Assembly: GCA_905198745.1 (NCBI GenBank) | Contig: CAJKDU010000002.1 | Coordinates: 1-64,000, forward strand | Length of the DNA: 64,000 bases | Origin: an uncultured Prevotella sp. | GTDB taxonomy: Bacteria; Bacteroidota; Bacteroidia; Bacteroidales; Bacteroidaceae | Direction of reading: 5' to 3' | Part shown: positions 52,458 to 61,859 of the stretch, piece by piece | Layout of the letters: each line of letters opens with the position of its first letter | Position numbering within the stretch: the stretch's first letter is position 1 | Program-made: the position numbers and the translations under genes | Notes under the pieces: model-generated | The model's database searches: none | The model's input: only the letters and a program-made list of their open reading frames with translations | What the model was told of the DNA's origin: nothing

Positions 52458-52465
52458 CAAATGTA
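52458..52465 (-). promoter_or_regulatory. -7 element of the lpxD operon
   Basis: On minus, TACATTTG followed by C; the ATG of lpxD is 30 bases downstream. Confidence 0.6.
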
Positions 52466-52552
52466 GTAATTTTTCTCCACATACATATAAATTTACCGAA
52501 ATATTTACCTAAAAATAGCTTGTCCTCAATGTACCAGTCCTTTTTAACGCAA

Positions 52553-52581
52553 GAGAAGGGACTCCATGAGAGCCCCTTCTC
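52553..52581 (-). terminator. Probable terminator after pyrF
   Basis: A GC-containing hairpin GAGAAGGGgCTC / GAGtCCCTTCTC lies in the pyrF-lpxD gap. The T-tract on minus is weak (TTGCGTTAAAAA), so termination is likely but not certain. Confidence 0.5.
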
Positions 52582-52607
52582 GGTTAGTTAGTTAGTTTTT
52601 GATATGT

Positions 52608-53429
52608 CTACAGTTTTGCAAGTTCCGCTGCCATTTCTTCCTGCAGGGCCTTGGCCTTTTGGGCGGCTGCTTCGGCAAAGTCTTCACCGTTGCTGGCGTA
52701 GATGATGCCTCGTGAAGAGTTGACCAGCAGTCCGCAGTCCTTGGTGATGCCATATTTGCACACTTCCTGCAGGCTGCCACCTTGTGCGCCCACTCCTGGC
52801 ACGAGAAGGAAGTGGTTGGGGGCTACCTTTCGGATGTCCTTGAACATCTCTCCTTGTGTGGCACCCACCACATACATCATGTTCTCGTCGTTGCCCCATT
52901 CCTGCGATTTCCGAAGCACTTTTTCGAAGAGTCTTTCACCGTTCTTGTCTTCTGTCAGCTGAAAATCGTGGCTGCCCTTGTTGCTGGTCAGTGCGAGCAG
53001 GATGACCCATTTATTTTTGTAGGTGAGGAATGGAGTCACCGAGTCTTCGCCCATATAGGGTGCCACGGTGAGTGCGTCGATGTCGTATTCCTCGAAGAAA
53101 GTACGGGCATACATGGCACTCGTGTTTCCTATGTCGCCTCGCTTGGCGTCGGCAATGACGAAGTGGTCAGGATGGTTCTCGTTGAGATACTTGATGGTTT
53201 TTTCGAAGGCTATCATGCCCTTGATGCCAAACGCTTCGTAGAAGGCGAGGTTGGGCTTGTAGGCCACGCAGTAGGGGGCAGTGGCGTCGATGATTGCCTT
53301 GTTGAACTCGAAGATGGGTTCTTCTTTGCTGAGCAGGTGTGCCGGCATTTTCTTGGTGTCGGTATCCAGTCCCACGCAGAGGAAACTCTTCTTGGCGAAT
53401 ATCTGTTCTGTGAGTTGTTTTCTGTTCAT
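52608..53429 (-). CDS. pyrF: Orotidine 5'-phosphate decarboxylase (type 2)
   Basis: This 273-residue enzyme forms UMP from OMP. The opening [11 protein letters not shown] marks the type 2 class. The catalytic core is in [13 protein letters not shown] near residue 92, followed by V-V-G-A-T-Q-G and a V-P-G-V-G-A-Q-G-G phosphate loop. It is complete and last in the phoH-to-pyrF series, 11 bases after prfA. Confidence 0.95.
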   Translation of the reverse strand: MNRKQLTEQIFAKKSFLCVGLDTDTKKMPAHLLSKEEPIFEFNKAIIDATAPYCVAYKPNLAFYEAFGIKGMIAFEKTIKYLNENHPDHFVIADAKRGDIGNTSAMYARTFFEEYDIDALTVAPYMGEDSVTPFLTYKNKWVILLALTSNKGSHDFQLTEDKNGERLFEKVLRKSQEWGNDENMMYVVGATQGEMFKDIRKVAPNHFLLVPGVGAQGGSLQEVCKYGITKDCGLLVNSSRGIIYASNGEDFAEAAAQKAKALQEEMAAELAKL

Positions 53430-53440
53430 ATCATGAGGAT

Positions 53441-54553
53441 TTAGAGTTCTGTTTCTTTCATTCTCTCTGCATTCTCAGCCACGGTAAGTGCGTCTATCAT
53501 GTCCTGAATGTTTCCCGAGAGGAAGCCGGACAGGTCGTGTGTGGTGTAGCCGATGCGGTGGTCGGTCACGCGGCCCTGCGGGAAGTTGTAGGTGCGAATT
53601 TTTGCACTGCGGTCACCGGTCGACACCAGACTCTTGCGTCGGCTGGCAATGTCGTCCATGTATTTCTGGTGCTCTCGGTCGTAGATGAATGTTCTCAGTC
53701 GGGAAAGGGCACGCTCCTTGTTCTTCGGCTGGTCGCGGGTTTCCGTACATTCGATGAGTATCTCTTCCGTTTCGCCCGTATTGGGGTTTTTCCAGGGGTA
53801 GCGCAGTCTTACGCCCGATTCCACCTTGTTCACGTTCTGGCCGCCGGCGCCCGAGCTTCTGAATGTGTCCCACTTGATGTCGCCCTCGTTGATGTTCACC
53901 TCAAACTTGTCGGCTTCCGGCAGCACTGCCACTGTGGCTGCCGACGTGTGCATGCGGCCCTGGGTCTCGGTGGCAGGCACTCTTTGCACCCGGTGCACAC
54001 CTGACTCGTACTTCAGTGTTCCGTACACGCTGTCACCGCTCACGGCAAAGTCAATTTCCTTGTAACCTCCCACGGCACCTTCGCTCACGCTTGTCACGCT
54101 GACATTCCATCCACGCGACTCGCAGTATTTCTTATACATGTTGAACAGGTCACCGGCAAAGAGGGCAGCCTCATCACCACCTGCTCCGGCACGTATTTCC
54201 ATTTGCACGTTCTTGGCGTCTTCCGGGTCTTTGGGCACGAGTGCCATCTTGATTTCTTCCTCAATCTTGGGCTGCATTTCCTCGTTGGCCGCGAGTTCTT
54301 CGCGTGCCATGTCCTTGAGGTCGGCGTCACTCTCGTTGGCGAGGATGTCCTTGGCCTCCTTGATGGAATTGAGGCAGTTGATGTAGCGTTTGCGCGCATC
54401 CATGATGTCGCCCAAATCCTTGTATTCCTTTGTCAGTTTCACATATCTCGACTGGTCGGCTATGACAGCCGGGTCGGTGATCAGTGTCGATACTTCCTCG
54501 TAGCGGCTTTCCAACCCTTCGAGTTTCTGCAGTATGCTGTTGTTGTCTGGCAT
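53441..54553 (-). CDS. prfA: Peptide chain release factor 1
   Basis: This 370-residue class I release factor recognises UAA and UAG. The stop-codon tripeptide P-A-T lies in [10 protein letters not shown] near residue 190. The peptidyl-tRNA hydrolysis loop G-A-G-G-Q-N-V-N-K is near residue 235, with the invariant GGQ. The N-terminal helical domain is intact. It lies between purM and pyrF in a tight series. The PxT form (not SPF) separates it from RF2. Confidence 0.96.
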   Translation of the reverse strand: MPDNNSILQKLEGLESRYEEVSTLITDPAVIADQSRYVKLTKEYKDLGDIMDARKRYINCLNSIKEAKDILANESDADLKDMAREELAANEEMQPKIEEEIKMALVPKDPEDAKNVQMEIRAGAGGDEAALFAGDLFNMYKKYCESRGWNVSVTSVSEGAVGGYKEIDFAVSGDSVYGTLKYESGVHRVQRVPATETQGRMHTSAATVAVLPEADKFEVNINEGDIKWDTFRSSGAGGQNVNKVESGVRLRYPWKNPNTGETEEILIECTETRDQPKNKERALSRLRTFIYDREHQKYMDDIASRRKSLVSTGDRSAKIRTYNFPQGRVTDHRIGYTTHDLSGFLSGNIQDMIDALTVAENAERMKETEL

Positions 54554-54562
54554 GTATGATAA

Positions 54563-55732
54563 TTAATAATTAAATTCTCCGAATTCCGATTTGATGGTCA
54601 GCGAGCGTTTGCCTTCCTCGATGTGGCCCACCACCTGTGCGTCAATGTTGAAGCTCTTGCTGATGGCGATGACCTTTTCTGCCACTTCGGGGCGCACATA
54701 GATTTCCATGCGGTGTCCCATGTTGAACACCTGATACATTTCCTTCCAGTCTGTGCCGCTTTCTTCCTTGATGAGATGGAAGAGTGGTGGCACCGGGAAC
54801 ATGTTGTCCTTGATGACGCGGCAGTTGTCGTTCACGAAGTGGAGCACTTTGGTCTGTGCGCCACCCGTGCAGTGCACCATGCCGTGGATTTCAGGACGCA
54901 GTTCGTCGAGAAGTTTCTTGATGACGGGAGCATAGGTGCGGGTAGGCGAGAGTACGAGCTGTCCGGCATTGACGGGCGATCCATCCACGCTGTCGTCGAG
55001 GTGCTTGTTGCCGCTGTAGACAAGCTCTTCGGGCACTGCCTTGTCGTAGCTCTCGGGATATTTCTCGGCCAGGTACTTGGCGAAAACGTCGTGGCGGGCA
55101 CTGGTCAGACCATTGCTTCCCATACCTCCGTTATAGCGGTTCTCATAGGTGGCCTGTCCGAAGGAGGCGAGACCCACGATGACGTCTCCAGGACGTATGT
55201 TGGCGTTGTTGATCACGTCGCTACGTTTCATGCGGCAGGTCACCGTGGAGTCTACGATGATGGTGCGCACCAGGTCGCCCACGTCGGCAGTCTCGCCACC
55301 GGTGGGATAGATGCCTATGCCCATCTTACGCATTTCAGCGAGCAGTTCGTCGGTGCCGTTGATGATGGCGGAGATAACCTCGCCCGGAACGAGCATCTTG
55401 TTACGTCCGATGGTGCTCGACACGAGAATGTTGTCCACGGCTCCCACGCAGAGCAAGTCGTCGGTGTTCATCACGATGGCATCCTGTGCGATTCCTTTCC
55501 ATACGCTCAGGTCGCCCGTTTCTTTCCAGTACATGTAGGCGAGTGACGACTTGGTGCCGGCACCGTCGGCATGCATGATGTTGCAGTATTCCGGGTCGCC
55601 GCCGAGAATGTCGGGGATGATTTTGCAGAAGGCCTGCGGGAAGATACCCTTGTCGATGTTCTTGATGGCGTTGTGCACATCTTCCTTGGCGGCACTCACG
55701 CCGCGCATCATATAGCGATTGCTCTTGTCCAT
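54563..55732 (-). CDS. purM: Phosphoribosylformylglycinamidine cyclo-ligase
   Basis: This 389-residue enzyme is the AIR synthetase of purine synthesis. Motifs include H-A-D-G-A-G-T-K near residue 52, the P-T-G-G-E-T-A-D-V-G-D block near residue 140 and a glycine-rich N-R-Y-N-G-G-M-G-S-N-G-L region. It is longer than E. coli PurM (345 residues), as is usual in Bacteroidota, and the ATP-grasp-like AIRS fold is complete. It sits between aroE and prfA in the same direction. Confidence 0.93.
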   Translation of the reverse strand: MDKSNRYMMRGVSAAKEDVHNAIKNIDKGIFPQAFCKIIPDILGGDPEYCNIMHADGAGTKSSLAYMYWKETGDLSVWKGIAQDAIVMNTDDLLCVGAVDNILVSSTIGRNKMLVPGEVISAIINGTDELLAEMRKMGIGIYPTGGETADVGDLVRTIIVDSTVTCRMKRSDVINNANIRPGDVIVGLASFGQATYENRYNGGMGSNGLTSARHDVFAKYLAEKYPESYDKAVPEELVYSGNKHLDDSVDGSPVNAGQLVLSPTRTYAPVIKKLLDELRPEIHGMVHCTGGAQTKVLHFVNDNCRVIKDNMFPVPPLFHLIKEESGTDWKEMYQVFNMGHRMEIYVRPEVAEKVIAISKSFNIDAQVVGHIEEGKRSLTIKSEFGEFNY

Positions 55733-55786
55733 ATTGTTTTGCTGATATTGTTTTGTTTCTGTTGTGATAAGTGATGGTGTGTTTCT

Positions 55787-56533
55787 TTAATCTTTCCCGT
55801 GCCAGAACTCCCAGCTTGCGAACGCTTGTAGGAGTAGCATCTCGAGTCCGTTTTTCACGGTTGCCCCGTGCTCTTCTCCCTTGCTCATGAAGAGAGTCTT
55901 GTCGGGATTGTAGATGAGGTCGTAGAGCAGTGTGTGGCTGTCCATGGCTTCATAGGGCAGTTGTGGACATTCGTCTACGTTCGGGTACATGCCCGATGGT
56001 GTGCAGTTCACGATGACGTTGTATTCCTGTATCACATCGGGTGTTATCTTGTTATACTGTATGGTGCCCGGTCTTTCGAATCGGCTCACAAAGACGGTTT
56101 CCAGTCCGAGCGACTTGAGTCCGTAGTTGATGGCTTTCGAGGCACCTCCTGTTCCGAGGATAAGCGCTTTCTTGTGCCAGCGTTCGAGCAGTGGCTCTAT
56201 GCTTTTGGTAAATCCGATGACGTCGCTGTTGTAGCCCTTGAGCGTGGTCTCGTTGCCGTTGTGTGTCACCTTGATCACGTTCACCGCGCCGATGGCTCTT
56301 GCTTCCGGACTGATCTGGTCGAGATAGCTGATCACTTTTTCCTTGTAGGGAATGGTCACGTTGAGTCCCTTGAGCTCCGGGTTGGAGTCAATCACTTCGG
56401 GAAGGTTCTCTATGGAGGGAATCTCGAAGTTTTCGTATGTGGCGTCGATGTCCTCGTTCTGGAACTTCTCGTTGAAGTAGGAGCGTGAGAACGAATGGAT
56501 CAGCGGGTAGCCTATCAGTCCGTATTTGTCCAT
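55787..56533 (-). CDS. aroE: Shikimate dehydrogenase
   Basis: This 248-residue NADP-dependent enzyme reduces 3-dehydroshikimate in aromatic amino-acid synthesis. Shikimate-binding S-F-S-R-S follows the opening G-Y-P-L-I-H. The catalytic lysine is in N-V-T-I-P-Y-K-E-K near residue 63, and the nucleotide loop G-T-G-G-A-S-K-A-I lies near 125. The conserved aspartate is in Y-N-S-D-V-I-G-F near residue 102. It is a short, complete form. Confidence 0.94.
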   Translation of the reverse strand: MDKYGLIGYPLIHSFSRSYFNEKFQNEDIDATYENFEIPSIENLPEVIDSNPELKGLNVTIPYKEKVISYLDQISPEARAIGAVNVIKVTHNGNETTLKGYNSDVIGFTKSIEPLLERWHKKALILGTGGASKAINYGLKSLGLETVFVSRFERPGTIQYNKITPDVIQEYNVIVNCTPSGMYPNVDECPQLPYEAMDSHTLLYDLIYNPDKTLFMSKGEEHGATVKNGLEMLLLQAFASWEFWHGKD

Positions 56534-56558
56534 AATGCTTTGGTGTTATAGTTTCTGT

Positions 56559-57293
56559 TTACTTGGTTGCGTAATACATGGTGCAGATACCGAAGGTGAG
56601 TCGCCTGAATCCTGTTTCCCTGAATCCTGCCTTGCTGAATATCTCCATCATGCGTTCTCCCTGCGGGAAAGCCTCGATGGTGTTGATCAGGTAGGTGTAG
56701 GCACTCTGGTCTTTTGATATCATGCGCCCGTAGAGGGGTAGGAAGGTGTGTGAGTAGATGCTGAAGAGCTGCTTCATGGGGAAGCTCACGGGCTGGCTCA
56801 GTTCCACTATGCTCAGATGGCCTCCGGGCTTGAGCACACGGTACATTGCGCCCAGTCCCTTGTCAAGGTCGGAGAAATTGCGTATGCCGAAGGCGGCTGT
56901 GATGGCGTCGAAGCTGTTGTCTTCAAAGCTCATCTTCAGACAGTCTTCTTTCTGGAAACTGATGGTTCCGTCGAGTCCTGCGTCTTTCACTTTCCGTCGT
57001 CCTATCTGCATCATGCCTTCCGATATGTCCACTCCCACGAGTCTTTGCGGCTGGAGCATGCGTGCGGCGAGCAAGGCGAAGTCGCCCGTTCCGGTGGCTA
57101 TGTCGAGTATGGTCTGCGGCTTGAACTGCTGCAGATGCCTGATGGCCTTCTTGCGCCATCCCCTGTCTATGTTCCACGACAACCGGTGGTTGAGCTTGTC
57201 ATACGTGGGGGCGATGTTGTCGAACATCTGTTCCACGAGTTGGCCTTTGTCGCCGTCTTTGCCGTAGGGCTTTATCTTCTCTTGTTCGTACAT
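56559..57293 (-). CDS. menG: Demethylmenaquinone methyltransferase
   Basis: This 244-residue SAM-dependent methyltransferase (UbiE/MenG family) methylates demethylmenaquinone. It has the opening [13 protein letters not shown] and the SAM motif [12 protein letters not shown] near residue 62. [15 protein letters not shown] and a final F-G-I-C-T-M-Y signature follow. The organism is expected to use only menaquinone, so MenG is the likely role. The gene starts 11 bases after a hairpin-and-T-run structure that could attenuate read-through from purC. Confidence 0.93.
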   Translation of the reverse strand: MYEQEKIKPYGKDGDKGQLVEQMFDNIAPTYDKLNHRLSWNIDRGWRKKAIRHLQQFKPQTILDIATGTGDFALLAARMLQPQRLVGVDISEGMMQIGRRKVKDAGLDGTISFQKEDCLKMSFEDNSFDAITAAFGIRNFSDLDKGLGAMYRVLKPGGHLSIVELSQPVSFPMKQLFSIYSHTFLPLYGRMISKDQSAYTYLINTIEAFPQGERMMEIFSKAGFRETGFRRLTFGICTMYYATK

Positions 57294-57303
57294 TTAATAA
57301 TGC

Positions 57304-57369
57304 GAAAAAGTTGGCAGACAGTTCCGCGGTCCCTTTTTGGGGGTGCCTTGCGGCAGCTGTCTTCCAACT
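57304..57369 (-). terminator. Hairpin with T-run between purC and menG
   Basis: On minus, AGTTGG-a-AGACAG / TGTCT-g-CCAACT form the outer stem around a second CCGC-...-GCGG and CCC/GGG inner helix, followed by TTTTTC. The menG ATG lies 11 bases beyond. It looks like an intrinsic terminator or attenuator within a housekeeping series. Confidence 0.7.
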
Positions 57370-57386
57370 CTTGTTTGTCCGTCTGT

Positions 57387-58337
57387 TTATTTTCTTGAGG
57401 CGAGATATTCGCTCACGTTCTTTTCTATTCTGGCTGCTATGTCGCCCTCTTCGGTAGCCTTGTCGAACTTCTCTCCGGTAATGTGCTCGTAGAGTTCAAT
57501 GTAGCGTTCGCTCACGCTGTCGGCATACTCGTCGGAGATTTCGGGCATCTTCTGTCCGGGTTCGTTCATGAAGTTGTGCTCTATGAGCCACTGGCGCACG
57601 AATTCCTTGGAGAGTTGCTTCTGTGGTTCGCCCTTTTCAAACTTCTCCTCGTAGCCGTCGGCATAGAAGTAGCGGCTGCTGTCGGGAGTATGTATTTCGT
57701 CGATGAGATACACCTTTCCGTCGCGTTTGCCGAACTCGTATTTGGTGTCTACGAGTATGAGTCCGTGCTTAGCGGCGATTTCCTGTCCGCGAGCGAAGAT
57801 CTTGCGTGTGTAGTCTTCCATCACGGCATAGTCTTCTGCGCTCACGATGCCCTGGGCAATGATTTCTTCCTTGGAGATGTTCATGTCGTGTCCTTCGTCA
57901 GCCTTGGTTGTTGGCGTGATGATGGGCTCGGGGAAACGCTGGTTCTCCTTCATGCCTTCGGGCAGTTTCACACCGCAGAGTTCGCGGCAACCTTCCTTGT
58001 AGGCACGCCATGCGCTACCTGTGAGGATAGAGCGGATAATCATTTCCACTCTGAAGCCTTCGCATTTCAGTCCGACTGTCACCATGGGGTCAGGAGTGGC
58101 AAGCTTCCAGTTGGGGCATATGTCTGTGGTCTGGTCGAGGAATTTGGCGGCTATCTGGTTGAGCACCTGCCCCTTGAAGGGGATGCCTTTAGGCAGGATG
58201 ACGTCGAAAGCCGAGATTCTGTCGGTTGCTACCATGACGAGCAGGTCGTCGTTAATGTCGTAAACATCACGTACTTTACCGTGGTACACACTCTTCTGTC
58301 CATCGAAATGGAAATCAGTCTTTGTTAATGCTTTCAT
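57387..58337 (-). CDS. purC: SAICAR synthase
   Basis: This 316-residue enzyme joins CAIR and aspartate in purine synthesis. Motifs are the N-terminal [18 protein letters not shown] near residue 38, and [12 protein letters not shown] and [12 protein letters not shown] in the second half. It is the longer eukaryote/Bacteroidota-like single-domain form. It lies 15 bases downstream of phoH. Confidence 0.94.
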   Translation of the reverse strand: MKALTKTDFHFDGQKSVYHGKVRDVYDINDDLLVMVATDRISAFDVILPKGIPFKGQVLNQIAAKFLDQTTDICPNWKLATPDPMVTVGLKCEGFRVEMIIRSILTGSAWRAYKEGCRELCGVKLPEGMKENQRFPEPIITPTTKADEGHDMNISKEEIIAQGIVSAEDYAVMEDYTRKIFARGQEIAAKHGLILVDTKYEFGKRDGKVYLIDEIHTPDSSRYFYADGYEEKFEKGEPQKQLSKEFVRQWLIEHNFMNEPGQKMPEISDEYADSVSERYIELYEHITGEKFDKATEEGDIAARIEKNVSEYLASRK

Positions 58338-58352
58338 TGCTATTCTAAAGTT

Positions 58353-59315
58353 TTAATGCGTTCTTTTTTCCTCCTCGCGCTGCTTGTCGTAGGCATCGTA
58401 GGCCTTGACAATGCGTGTGACGAGCTTGTGCCGCACGATGTCTTCCTTCTGCAGGTCGACTACGGCTATGCCTTCCACGCCGTTGAGGATAGACAGGGCT
58501 TCCTTGAGTCCGCTTTTCTGGTCGCGTGGCAGGTCAATCTGCGTCATGTCGCCGGTGATGATCATCTTGGTGTTCCATCCCATGCGGGTGAGAAACATGC
58601 GTATCTGTGCCGGTGTGGTGTTCTGCGCCTCGTCGAGTATCACCACGGCGTCGCTGAGTGTTCGGCCGCGCATGAAGGCGAGCGGTGCTATCTGGATGAT
58701 GTGCTTCTCCATCATGTCCTGCAGTTTCACTGCCGGAATCATGTCTTCCAGCGCATCGTAGAGAGGTTGCAGGTAGGGGTCTATCTTCTCTTTCATGTCG
58801 CCCGGCAGGAATCCGAGCTTTTCGCCGGCTTCCACTGCTGGCCGGCTGAGTATGATTTTCTTGGCGGTCTTCTCCTTGAGTGCCTTCACGGCGAGGGCTA
58901 TGCTCAGATAGGTCTTGCCGGTGCCGGCTGGCCCTACTGCGAATATCATGTCGTCTTTGTCGTAGGCATCGATGAGCTTCTGCTGGTTGGCGCTGCGGCT
59001 CTTGATGGGCTTGCCCGATATGTTGTAGACGAGCACGCCCTTGACGGCATCTGCCTTGGTCTTCTTGCCCTTCACGATGTCGAGTATGTCTTCTTCGCTG
59101 ATGGAGTTGTATTTCAGCACATGCTTGCGCATGGTTTCCATGTTCTCCTCAAACTTGCACATTTCCTCTTCGTCGCCCAGCACGCGTATCACATTGTCGC
59201 GTGCCACGATTCTAAGCTTGGGAAAGAGTGACTTGACCATCTGCAGATGGCCGTTGCCCACGCCGTAGAATACCACGGGGTCGATGTCTTCCAGTACGAT
59301 ATGCTTTTCTATCAA
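58353..59315 (-). CDS. PhoH-family ATPase
   Basis: This 320-residue protein has an N-terminal KH-like/R3H-type region (residues 1-120) and a P-loop ATPase. The Walker A is G-P-A-G-T-G-K-T-Y near residue 130, L-S-R-P-A-V-E-A-G-E-K-L-G-F-L-P-G is typical of PhoH, and the Walker B is V-I-L-D-E-A-Q-N. PhoH/YbeZ proteins associate with RNA processing and ribosome maturation. It starts the phoH-purC series, with a consensus promoter at 59339-59370. Confidence 0.93.
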   Translation of the reverse strand: MIEKHIVLEDIDPVVFYGVGNGHLQMVKSLFPKLRIVARDNVIRVLGDEEEMCKFEENMETMRKHVLKYNSISEEDILDIVKGKKTKADAVKGVLVYNISGKPIKSRSANQQKLIDAYDKDDMIFAVGPAGTGKTYLSIALAVKALKEKTAKKIILSRPAVEAGEKLGFLPGDMKEKIDPYLQPLYDALEDMIPAVKLQDMMEKHIIQIAPLAFMRGRTLSDAVVILDEAQNTTPAQIRMFLTRMGWNTKMIITGDMTQIDLPRDQKSGLKEALSILNGVEGIAVVDLQKEDIVRHKLVTRIVKAYDAYDKQREEEKRTH

Positions 59316-59338
59316 TTTCCTCTTTTATTAATTTGGCG

Positions 59339-59370
59339 CAAATTTACAAATAAATCACGAACCCCGCAAA
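59339..59370 (-). promoter_or_regulatory. Promoter of phoH
   Basis: On minus, TTTG (59367-59370), a 20-base spacer and TAAATTTG (59339-59346). Confidence 0.8.
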
Positions 59371-59386
59371 TATTTTGCCGCCCGTG

Positions 59387-59419
59387 TTTGTGTTTTGTGT
59401 TCATTTTGTTGTAACTTTG
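59387..59419 (+). promoter_or_regulatory. Promoter of the DUF5715 gene
   Basis: TTTG (59387-59390), a 21-base spacer and TAACTTTG (59412-59419). Confidence 0.75.
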
Positions 59420-59474
59420 CCGTGCCGTAGGGCTACGTGCCGTTTGCCTTACCTTTTATAATAATGAATCCGTG

Positions 59475-60269
59475 ATGAAAATTAACAAGAATACATATCT
59501 CAAGGGCTTCGGTTTCACTGTGCTGGCGCTGGCGCTGGTGCGCTGCATCTTCCCCTCGGTGGCGGGCAGCATAGGGACGCAGGCTGAATCGGCGGTGAAG
59601 ACTGATTCCGACAGTGTGGCAGTGGCCGACTCGGCTTTGGCCATGCTCGAGGCCGACACGCTGCAGTCGCGCTTTTTCGATGCCAAGGGCGCTTTGGTCA
59701 AGCACCGCATCTACAGTGTGCAGAACTTCGGCAAGGCTTTCCCCGACATGAACGACGTGCAGCTTGTGGCTGCCCAAATGCATGGCGTGAAGCCAGTGCA
59801 AAACCGGACTGAAGCCGAGCGGCGCAAGCAAGAGCTGGTCTATGTGGGCAGCAATCCTTTCTTCCACATTGACAAACTCAACAACAGCATTCCTTATCTT
59901 GTGCCTCGTGCCTCTACGTTGCTGCAGGACATAGGCCGCAATTTCTTCGACAGCCTGACCATTAAGCAGGTGCCTCTTCACAAGATTATCGTCACCAGCG
60001 TGCTCCGCACCAAGGACGACGTGGAGCGCTTGCGTGGACGAAACCGCAACGCCACCGAGAACAGCTGCCATCTTTACGGCACCACCTTCGACGTGTGCTA
60101 CAACCGCTACAAGACGGTGCAGGCTCCCGACGGCCCTGTTCGCCGCCAGGTGCGCAACGACACGCTGAAGTGGATTCTCAGCGAGGTGCTCAACGACATG
60201 CGCCGTGAGGGCCGCTGCTACATCAAGTATGAAGTACACCAGGGGTGCTTCCACATCACCGCAAGATAA
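59475..60269 (+). CDS. DUF5715-family protein
   Basis: This 264-residue protein has an N-terminal membrane helix (about residues 9-30), a linker, and a C-terminal domain with I-V-T-S-V-L-R-T-K-D-D-V, N-S-C-H-L-Y-G-T-T-F-D-V-C-Y and Y-E-V-H-Q-G-C-F-H-I-T motifs. The S-x-H-x-x-G-x-x-x-D and E-V-H-x-x-x-x-H-I pattern resembles zinc D-Ala-D-Ala peptidases of the VanY/MepA kind, so a peptidoglycan role is possible but unproven. The ATG at 59475 is preferred over the GTG just before it. Confidence 0.75.
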   Translation: MKINKNTYLKGFGFTVLALALVRCIFPSVAGSIGTQAESAVKTDSDSVAVADSALAMLEADTLQSRFFDAKGALVKHRIYSVQNFGKAFPDMNDVQLVAAQMHGVKPVQNRTEAERRKQELVYVGSNPFFHIDKLNNSIPYLVPRASTLLQDIGRNFFDSLTIKQVPLHKIIVTSVLRTKDDVERLRGRNRNATENSCHLYGTTFDVCYNRYKTVQAPDGPVRRQVRNDTLKWILSEVLNDMRREGRCYIKYEVHQGCFHITAR

Positions 60270-60287
60270 GCCAAATCTTCTTACGTC

Positions 60288-61376
60288 ATGAAATTTCTTA
60301 TAGCTATTGATTCCTTCAAGGGTTCGCTTACTTCTGCCGAGGCAGGCGAGTCGGTTTGCCGCGGATTGTTGCGTGTGCACCCCGATGCCGAGGTGCATGC
60401 TGTTCCTGTGAGCGACGGCGGCGACGGCATGTTGTCGGCCTTTGTGTCGGCATTGGGTGGCGAGTTGGTCAAGGTGCCTACGCGCGACGCCATGATGCGG
60501 CGGGTGGATGCCGAGTATGGCGTGGCTGGCGATACGGCCATAGTAGAGGTGGCGCAGTCGGTGGGCCTGTCGCTGATAGCGGCCGAATGTCGCAATCCGA
60601 TGGTTGCCACCAGCTATGGTGTGGGCCTGATGATTGCCGATGCGGTGGGTCGCGGCATACGCCGTTTCATCGTTGGCTTGGGCGGTTCTGCCACCACTGA
60701 TGGCGGCATGGGCATGCTCCGCGCCCTGATTGACCGGCTGGGGCGTCCCGGTTGTCACGACACGTTCGACCAGGTGCGTGAAAGCCACTTTGCCGACTGC
60801 AAGTTTCTTCTTGCCAGCGACGTGCGCAATCCGCTGTTGGGCCCCGATGGCGCCGCCCGTGTGTTTGGCCCTCAGAAGGGAGCCACTCCGCAGATGGTGG
60901 AACAGTTGGAGCAGAGGTTGCGCAAGTTCAGCGAGATGAGTGCCCGCCATTCGGGCAGAGACTGCAGCGGCATGCCCGGAGCCGGAGCTGCCGGTGGGCT
61001 GGGCTACGCCTTCATGCAGTTCCTTGACGGCAGGGTGGTGTCGGGTGCCGACTGGCTGCTCGACCGCCTTCGTTTCGAGGAGTTGCTCTCGTGGGCCGAT
61101 GTGGTGATTACCGGCGAGGGCCATTCCGACCGCCAGACGCTCATGGGCAAACTGCCGGCGGTGGTGCTTCGGCGCAGTAAGGCGGCAGGCAAGCCCGTGG
61201 TGCTGCTCTCGGGAGGAGTGAGCGACACTGCCGAACTCCTTGATGCGGGATTCCGTCGGGTGATAGCTGTGGCCGACCCGAAGGCTACCCTTGAGGAGAA
61301 CATGAAGAAGGAGAAGGCTGAAAGTAATGTGGAGAAAGGGGCAGGAAGAATCTGCAGGGATGAGGAGTCTGACTAA
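60288..61376 (+). CDS. Glycerate kinase (GlxK/GarK family)
   Basis: This 362-residue enzyme phosphorylates D-glycerate. Family hallmarks are F-K-G-S-L-T-S-A-E-A near residue 10, P-V-S-D-G-G-D-G near residue 45, and G-L-G-G-S-A-T-T-D-G-G-M-G-M near residue 130. The P-G-A-G-A-A-G-G-L-G-Y block follows near residue 230. The last 25 residues are charged and differ from the usual ending, but the core is intact. It is 18 bases downstream of the DUF5715 gene. It links glycerate to glycolysis. Confidence 0.92.
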   Translation: MKFLIAIDSFKGSLTSAEAGESVCRGLLRVHPDAEVHAVPVSDGGDGMLSAFVSALGGELVKVPTRDAMMRRVDAEYGVAGDTAIVEVAQSVGLSLIAAECRNPMVATSYGVGLMIADAVGRGIRRFIVGLGGSATTDGGMGMLRALIDRLGRPGCHDTFDQVRESHFADCKFLLASDVRNPLLGPDGAARVFGPQKGATPQMVEQLEQRLRKFSEMSARHSGRDCSGMPGAGAAGGLGYAFMQFLDGRVVSGADWLLDRLRFEELLSWADVVITGEGHSDRQTLMGKLPAVVLRRSKAAGKPVVLLSGGVSDTAELLDAGFRRVIAVADPKATLEENMKKEKAESNVEKGAGRICRDEESD

Positions 61377-61534
61377 TCCGGCAGGTCCTGTACCTGTAGC
61401 TACATTCACACTGCATGCCTTCATGGCATGGCACATCACGCCTTGTGCGTTTCTGTGTTGGGGCCGGTGCATGGCCTGACCGGAAGTCGTGCGATTGCCT
61501 GGTGTTGCCTTCTTGCCGCCTTGTATCCTTACTC
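61377..61534. other. Gene-free start of the 61.4-62.1 kb intergenic region
   Basis: This stretch of about 160 bp follows glycerate kinase. No terminator stands out; an imperfect palindrome around GCATGCCTTCATGGCATGGC may serve. Confidence 0.4.
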
Positions 61535-61790
61535 TTCTCACGCGCACGCGCGCACAGGAAAAGTTTTTCGTTTTTTCGCCACTATCCATCACTTTTCTCG
61601 ATGTTTTACATCTTTCGGTTGATAGTCAGACGGATGGATAGAGTGATAGATGCGTGATAGATGGATAAAAATCTGTCACATCCATCACCACTTACCCGTT
61701 CGGAAGCTTGAAGTGGACAGCCCAAAACGTGTCCCGCAGTTTGGGCAACGGATGCCCACGGCCCGGGCAACGAATGCCCAGCCTGCAGGA
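61535..61790 (+). repeat. Composite intergenic repeat, copy B
   Basis: The block order is: CTCACGCGCACGCGCGC tract (61538 on), GGAAAAGTTTTTCG, CGCCACTATCCATCAC, GAGTGATAGATGCGTGATAGAT with a folded-back ATCTGTCAC, then TTGGGCAACGGATGCCCA and CCGGGCAACGAATGCCCA hairpins. This is the same series as copy A at 31600-31878 but on the other strand. Hairpin stems are kept while loops differ. Confidence 0.85.
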
Positions 61791-61819
61791 CCGCGCAGAA
61801 ATCTGCCACTAACACCTCA

Positions 61820-61859
61820 TAAGTCTACGACTAACACACCCTAAGTCTACGACTAACAC
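61820..61859. repeat. 22-bp tandem repeat of TAAGTCTACGACTAACAC
   Basis: The 18-bp unit occurs identically at 61820-61837 and 61842-61859; a further CACTAACAC lies just upstream. It abuts the composite repeat. Confidence 0.8.

Noticed and set aside
59433..61592. A 719-codon open frame on minus opposite the DUF5715 and glycerate-kinase genes
   Set aside because: It is His/Ala-rich with no family motif and is fully antisense to two recognisable genes; a composition artefact.
31600..61790. The two composite repeats as ends of a transposon or an invertible segment
   Set aside because: They are inverted with respect to each other, but the 30 kb between holds core genes and no recombinase, and the copies are too diverged for recent activity.
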